Position numbers and translations under genes: made by a program. Under the pieces are notes generated by a model, which was not told the origin of the DNA, did no database searches, and was given only the letters and a program-made list of their open reading frames with translations. DNA of 64,000 bases, from positions 1,674,001 to 1,738,000 of the forward strand of contig NZ_CP059733.1 of assembly GCF_000948985.2 (NCBI RefSeq), given 5' to 3'. Every line of letters starts with the position of its first letter. Within the stretch, counting starts at the first letter, position 1. Below are positions 60,955-64,000 of this stretch, in pieces. This stretch comes from Thalassomonas viridans. Its GTDB lineage: Bacteria > Pseudomonadota > Gammaproteobacteria > Enterobacterales > Alteromonadaceae.

Positions 60955-61749
60955 TTAGCAGTTGTCGTCAATAATATCGTAGATATCCTGAGTGAGGGAG
61001 TCCAGGTTTGCTTCGCTGACCACCAGGCGAGCATTGGATTCATCCAGATCCAGGGCTTCCTGAAAGAAGCCCATGATGCCCCGGGCTTTCCGGTCGATTT
61101 CAAAAATGACTTCCAGCTGTTCACCGCGCGGGAAAAACACCACTTCCACTTCATCGAGCTTGCGGTGGAAGTCACCGGAAATGGTTTTAAATTCCAGCTC
61201 CTGTACAAAGGGCAACCTGGAGAAAGAGGCGGACTCTATGCCTTCGCAGTCGGCTTCATAGAGTTGAAAACCTATGGCTTCCAGGGCATGGATCACCGCC
61301 AGCTGCAGGGAATTTGGTACGATATGCAGATAATCCTTGTCGGATTTATCCAGGGCCATTTCTATATCCAGGTTAGTGTCGACCCAGGTTTTTGAGTGGC
61401 CGACCGTCAGCGGAGCATCTTCAGATAAGGTAAAGGCAAAGGGGATTTCCCGGACTTCTCCCGGGGTAATGGTAAAGCTCTCATCAAGTTTGAAGCGGTC
61501 CAGGATGTGCGTTCTGGTTTCGGTGAAGGTTTCCGTTTCGCCTTCCGAGTCTTCCCGCTCGACTTCTACCGTGTAGTTGCATATCAGGTCTAAATCAATC
61601 TTGTTGATATTTTGTTCGGTTTTGCCCCCGGTAATTTTAACGGTGCCGCAAACTTCTTCCCCGGGCTCGACTTCGGTATTTGTCAATATAGTGTCTACTT
61701 TGGCTGCACCTATGCCGACGGCGCCAAGAACTTTGTTAAAAAATGACAT
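60955..61749 (-). CDS. Spo0M (sporulation-control arrestin-like) family protein
   Basis: 264 residues of arrestin-like fold: MSFFNKVLGAVGIGAAKVDT and GEEVCGTVKITGG at the start, then repeated beta strands and a final acidic helix. Spo0M family members in non-sporulating bacteria have no defined role; in Bacillus it affects sporulation and interacts with cytoskeletal proteins. The protein is cytosolic and acidic. It is probably a single-gene transcript with the palindrome at 60891 close to its end. Confidence 0.85.
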   Translation of the reverse strand: MSFFNKVLGAVGIGAAKVDTILTNTEVEPGEEVCGTVKITGGKTEQNINKIDLDLICNYTVEVEREDSEGETETFTETRTHILDRFKLDESFTITPGEVREIPFAFTLSEDAPLTVGHSKTWVDTNLDIEMALDKSDKDYLHIVPNSLQLAVIHALEAIGFQLYEADCEGIESASFSRLPFVQELEFKTISGDFHRKLDEVEVVFFPRGEQLEVIFEIDRKARGIMGFFQEALDLDESNARLVVSEANLDSLTQDIYDIIDDNC

Positions 61750-61881
61750 AACAGCTCCTCTCTATGTCTTATTCTGTTTTATCGGTTTTCTTTTCTTCTT
61801 GAAAAGTAATATGGGTATCAGATTTATTTTCAATGGTTTATTTATATTTTTCCTGCCGTTTTCCTGCCGTTTTGCTGCCGG

Positions 61882-62559
61882 CTAATAACTGAAGCCCTCG
61901 GTTTCATAATACAAAGGTTTAATGGTGCCGCAATGGAAAAACTTGTAATGTAATTCTGACTCTTTGGGAATGGCTGAGCTGGTGTTGAATTTTAACAGGC
62001 AACTGGCTACCTCATCTATGATCAGCAGGTGATCAAAGCTGGGGGCTTTCTGGATTTTATGGATCAGTAACTTATGATTCTTGCCCAGATCGACTGCGTC
62101 ATATTCCCGGGTTTTGCCCGACGGGGCAAGTTCGGTTAAGGTGCGCCAGTAGAGTTTTCGGTCGAAATCGAGAGCCATGCTTTTATAGGTGAGCATGCCG
62201 TCGCGCTGAAAATGCCCCATGTATACGTCAGCCGTGACGGTCATTGATTCGCCCCGCATTAAACGTTGTAAATTGAAAGGCTTAGGCTCTATGGTGATTA
62301 AGCCGCCATCCCTGACCAGCTGCACCAGGGCAACATTTTTCACTTTAAGCTTATAGACTAGCTGGTGGTTTTTCGGCACCTGGTAGGAAGGCAGGTAGGA
62401 AGCAAGAATGTCGGGGCCGTTGTTGACCAGCACCATGGGATGGACTCCCATAAACTTAGGATCCAGAGGCGGCAGTTCCTTGGAATCTTTTTTGGCAAAA
62501 ACCTGTGTCGATAGCAAAAACAGTAACCCCAGGGTGAGGTGTTTGCAAAGTAAACTCAT
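61882..62559 (-). CDS. Secreted protein, unknown
   Basis: 225 residues. The signal peptide is LTLGLLFLLSTQVFAKK (cleavage near residue 22). The mature protein is mixed alpha/beta with a Pro-rich start (KELPPLDPKFMGVHP) and two Cys near the end (ASCLLKF and FHCGTI) likely paired in a disulfide. No domain was recognised. It lies apart from neighbours with 380 bases upstream. Confidence 0.58.
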   Translation of the reverse strand: MSLLCKHLTLGLLFLLSTQVFAKKDSKELPPLDPKFMGVHPMVLVNNGPDILASYLPSYQVPKNHQLVYKLKVKNVALVQLVRDGGLITIEPKPFNLQRLMRGESMTVTADVYMGHFQRDGMLTYKSMALDFDRKLYWRTLTELAPSGKTREYDAVDLGKNHKLLIHKIQKAPSFDHLLIIDEVASCLLKFNTSSAIPKESELHYKFFHCGTIKPLYYETEGFSY

Positions 62560-62937
62560 AATCGGCCCCGATTAATGTTGGTTAAAAGCCGGTTTGCCGG
62601 CGGTTAATAATATCTTTGAGCTTGCTCAGCTATTATTGACTTGCTTTGCCGGGAGAACAAGTTTGAGTTGGCTTTTAATGGTATGTTCCTGGTGGTGTTT
62701 AATATTGCGGCTGCTTTATTAATATGCAGACCTGAGGTTTGATATCCCGGTCGGCACTGTTTTTTCTTTCAGGCTTATGCTTGGTTTCCCCGGATAAAAG
62801 AGTATTTTGCCGGTGTTTTTCGGCTCTGCCGGGGGCAGGATAAAGGCCGGTGTTAGTTCATGTAAATGTCATTTTAAGGTAACAATAGTGTCATATTGGC
62901 TATTTACAGTGGCTTTATCTTGCACAGGTGAGGAAAG
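62560..62937. other. Divergent intergenic region
   Basis: It should include the promoters of the secreted-protein gene (leftward) and the DUF3545 gene (rightward). No gene or repeat was found. Confidence 0.45.
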
Positions 62938-62940
62938 ATG

Positions 62941-63114
62941 ATGAAATTCAATGACTGGGAAGAATTCGACGATATTTACGGTGATGATGAATCGTTAACT
63001 GAGCAGAGGAAGAACAATAAAACCCGTAAAAGAAAATGGCGGGAAATCGAAGCTATCAAGGAAAAACAGAGGTTGCGCAGGGAATTGGCGGAATTTTATC
63101 ACGAAGCATTATAA
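62941..63114 (+). CDS. DUF3545 family small protein
   Basis: 57 residues from the second of two adjacent ATGs; AGGA lies six bases before it. The C-terminal KRKWREIEAIKEKQRLRREL is the conserved core of DUF3545, a short basic-helix family common in Vibrionales, Shewanella and Alteromonadales. The acidic N-terminal half (EEFDDIYGDDE) is typical of the family too. Function unknown; the strongly basic helix could bind nucleic acid or ribosomes. Confidence 0.85.
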   Translation: MKFNDWEEFDDIYGDDESLTEQRKNNKTRKRKWREIEAIKEKQRLRRELAEFYHEAL

Positions 63115-63389
63115 CTTTTCGGGCAAGGGTTTAATGCCGGTACAGCCAATACCGACCAAGGGCATTGAACTCTTGCCTGCCTGATCTTTTTAGCGGCCTT
63201 TCGGCTGCATAACGGATAAAAGCGGCCAAAGCAGGATGCTGGTAAATATCCGTTCCCCGGGTTAGAATCCCCCCGCTTTAAAAATGACTTAACCCCCAGG
63301 TGTTGCCCCAGGTTTGTTTTCACTGTGAAAGCCTGCCGTTTGCATGCGCTTTTGTCGTGCCTTTTTCCCGTTAGAGATGTTGTGACGTG

Positions 63390-64000
63390 ATGCAAGAAAA
63401 AATTTTTATTATCGGTTTGCCCAGAACCGCCACCACCAGCGTGTGCCTGGCGATGTTAAACCTGGGGTTTAAAACCGCCCATACTGCCTATACCCAGGAG
63501 GCGATGACAGAGGCGCAGGTGATTGCCGATACCCCGGTGTTTTGCGACTACCGGCAACTGGATGCGGCTTATCCCGGGGCCAGGTTTATTTATTTAACCC
63601 GAGAGCCGGATTTATGGTTGCCTTCTATCCGCCAGCTCCTTAAACGTATGTATGTCAATTTACAGCGCGATGACGGCGGTTTTAATCCCACCTTAAAACG
63701 TTGCTATAACCAGATATTTTATCCGCTGAGCCGGGAAAACCTGGAACGGGATGATTTTTTGCTGGGCTGCTACCAGCGTCACCAGCAAGATATTTTCGAT
63801 TACTTTCGCGGCAGGGAGCAGGACCTGCTCACCCTGGATGTCGGCCAGGCGGATAGTTTTTCCCGGTTGTTATCGTTTTTGGATATGACCCCAGGGAAAG
63901 ACGAGTCCGGCTTTGAGCGCATCAATACCGGCGCTAAGGTGACCGCCTGGAATAAGATCCGCCACCCGCTCAAAGTGGAAGCGACCCAGTCGGGGAAAAT
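63390..64000 (+). CDS. Sulfotransferase family protein, N-terminal part (runs off window)
   Basis: About 203 residues are visible before the window ends. The 5'-phosphosulfate loop is IIGLPRTATTSVC at residues 7-19. The second PAPS-binding site may be LTREPDLWLPS. The sequence matches small-molecule sulfotransferase-like proteins of marine bacteria. The expected C-terminal region lies outside. The ATG lacks a strong ribosome site (GAGATGTTGTG upstream), so the exact start is tentative. Confidence 0.75.
   Translation, partial: MQEKIFIIGLPRTATTSVCLAMLNLGFKTAHTAYTQEAMTEAQVIADTPVFCDYRQLDAAYPGARFIYLTREPDLWLPSIRQLLKRMYVNLQRDDGGFNPTLKRCYNQIFYPLSRENLERDDFLLGCYQRHQQDIFDYFRGREQDLLTLDVGQADSFSRLLSFLDMTPGKDESGFERINTGAKVTAWNKIRHPLKVEATQSGK

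Noticed and set aside
1..64000. CRISPR array, tRNA or rRNA genes
   Set aside because: No regularly spaced direct repeats, cloverleaf-type sequence or rRNA signature was seen while reading both strands; a dedicated scan would be needed to exclude a single tRNA.

Overview
The window looks like chromosome from a marine gammaproteobacterium of the Alteromonadales, most likely Colwelliaceae or a Thalassomonas-like genus. This rests on the backbone gene families (DUF3545, DUF6279 lipoprotein, oligopeptidase B, secreted M16 peptidase, Spo0M, RtcB2-PrfH) and on their moderate-GC codon use. It is an inference: no rRNA or marker gene is present. No tRNA, rRNA or CRISPR array was seen.

Layout. 0-7.5 kb is backbone: the end of an Ig-repeat surface protein, a UbiA/MenA-type prenyltransferase, a TrmK-like methyltransferase in line with oligopeptidase B, and a large secreted beta-helix protein. 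8.0 to about 18.3 kb is AT-richer and almost wholly plus-strand. It consists of small, mostly unrecognised genes separated by imperfect inverted repeats that have integron attC architecture. Three attC sites are near-canonical and others are degraded. No integron integrase is in the window, so this reads as a cassette cluster lacking an integrase (CALIN-like) or the far end of a sedentary integron. Its cargo includes a DUF4375 protein, a Cap15-like two-TM beta-barrel candidate, a NYN-LOTUS gene broken by two in-frame amber codons, a Tae4-type peptidoglycan amidase with an overlapping membrane partner, DUF3024, and a second candidate toxin/immunity-like pair. A group II intron that has lost its reverse transcriptase sits just after a terminator at 13.4 kb.

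18.9-30.4 kb is a mixed accessory region: secreted and membrane proteins of unknown function, two paralogous double-glycine leader peptides (13.0 and 21.4 kb), a histone-deacetylase-family enzyme, a metzincin-like protease with Ig-like domains, and a HicAB toxin-antitoxin pair. 30.5-36.3 kb returns to backbone (nucleotidyltransferase, CYTH triphosphatase, a 1375-residue membrane protein). 36.7-42.0 kb is an RNA-repair island: one stand-alone RtcB, then on the other strand RtcB2-PrfH followed by an ATP-dependent RNA ligase overlapping an HD-phosphohydrolase/polynucleotide-kinase fusion. Together these could handle both 2',3'-cyclic-phosphate/5'-OH ends and 3'-OH/5'-phosphate ends.

44.1-48.6 kb is a nest of mobile elements. 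A secreted Hcp-like gene is split by an IS3-family element, whose transposase gene is itself split by a complete group II intron carrying its own reverse transcriptase. The intron boundaries, an EBS1-IBS1 match and the reading frame all agree that splicing would restore the transposase. 48.8-64 kb is ordinary backbone: M16 peptidase, nucleotide pyrophosphatase-like lipoprotein, Old Yellow Enzyme with a divergent LysR regulator, Tat-exported aldo/keto reductase, metallophosphoesterase, DUF6279, Spo0M, DUF3545 and a partial sulfotransferase.
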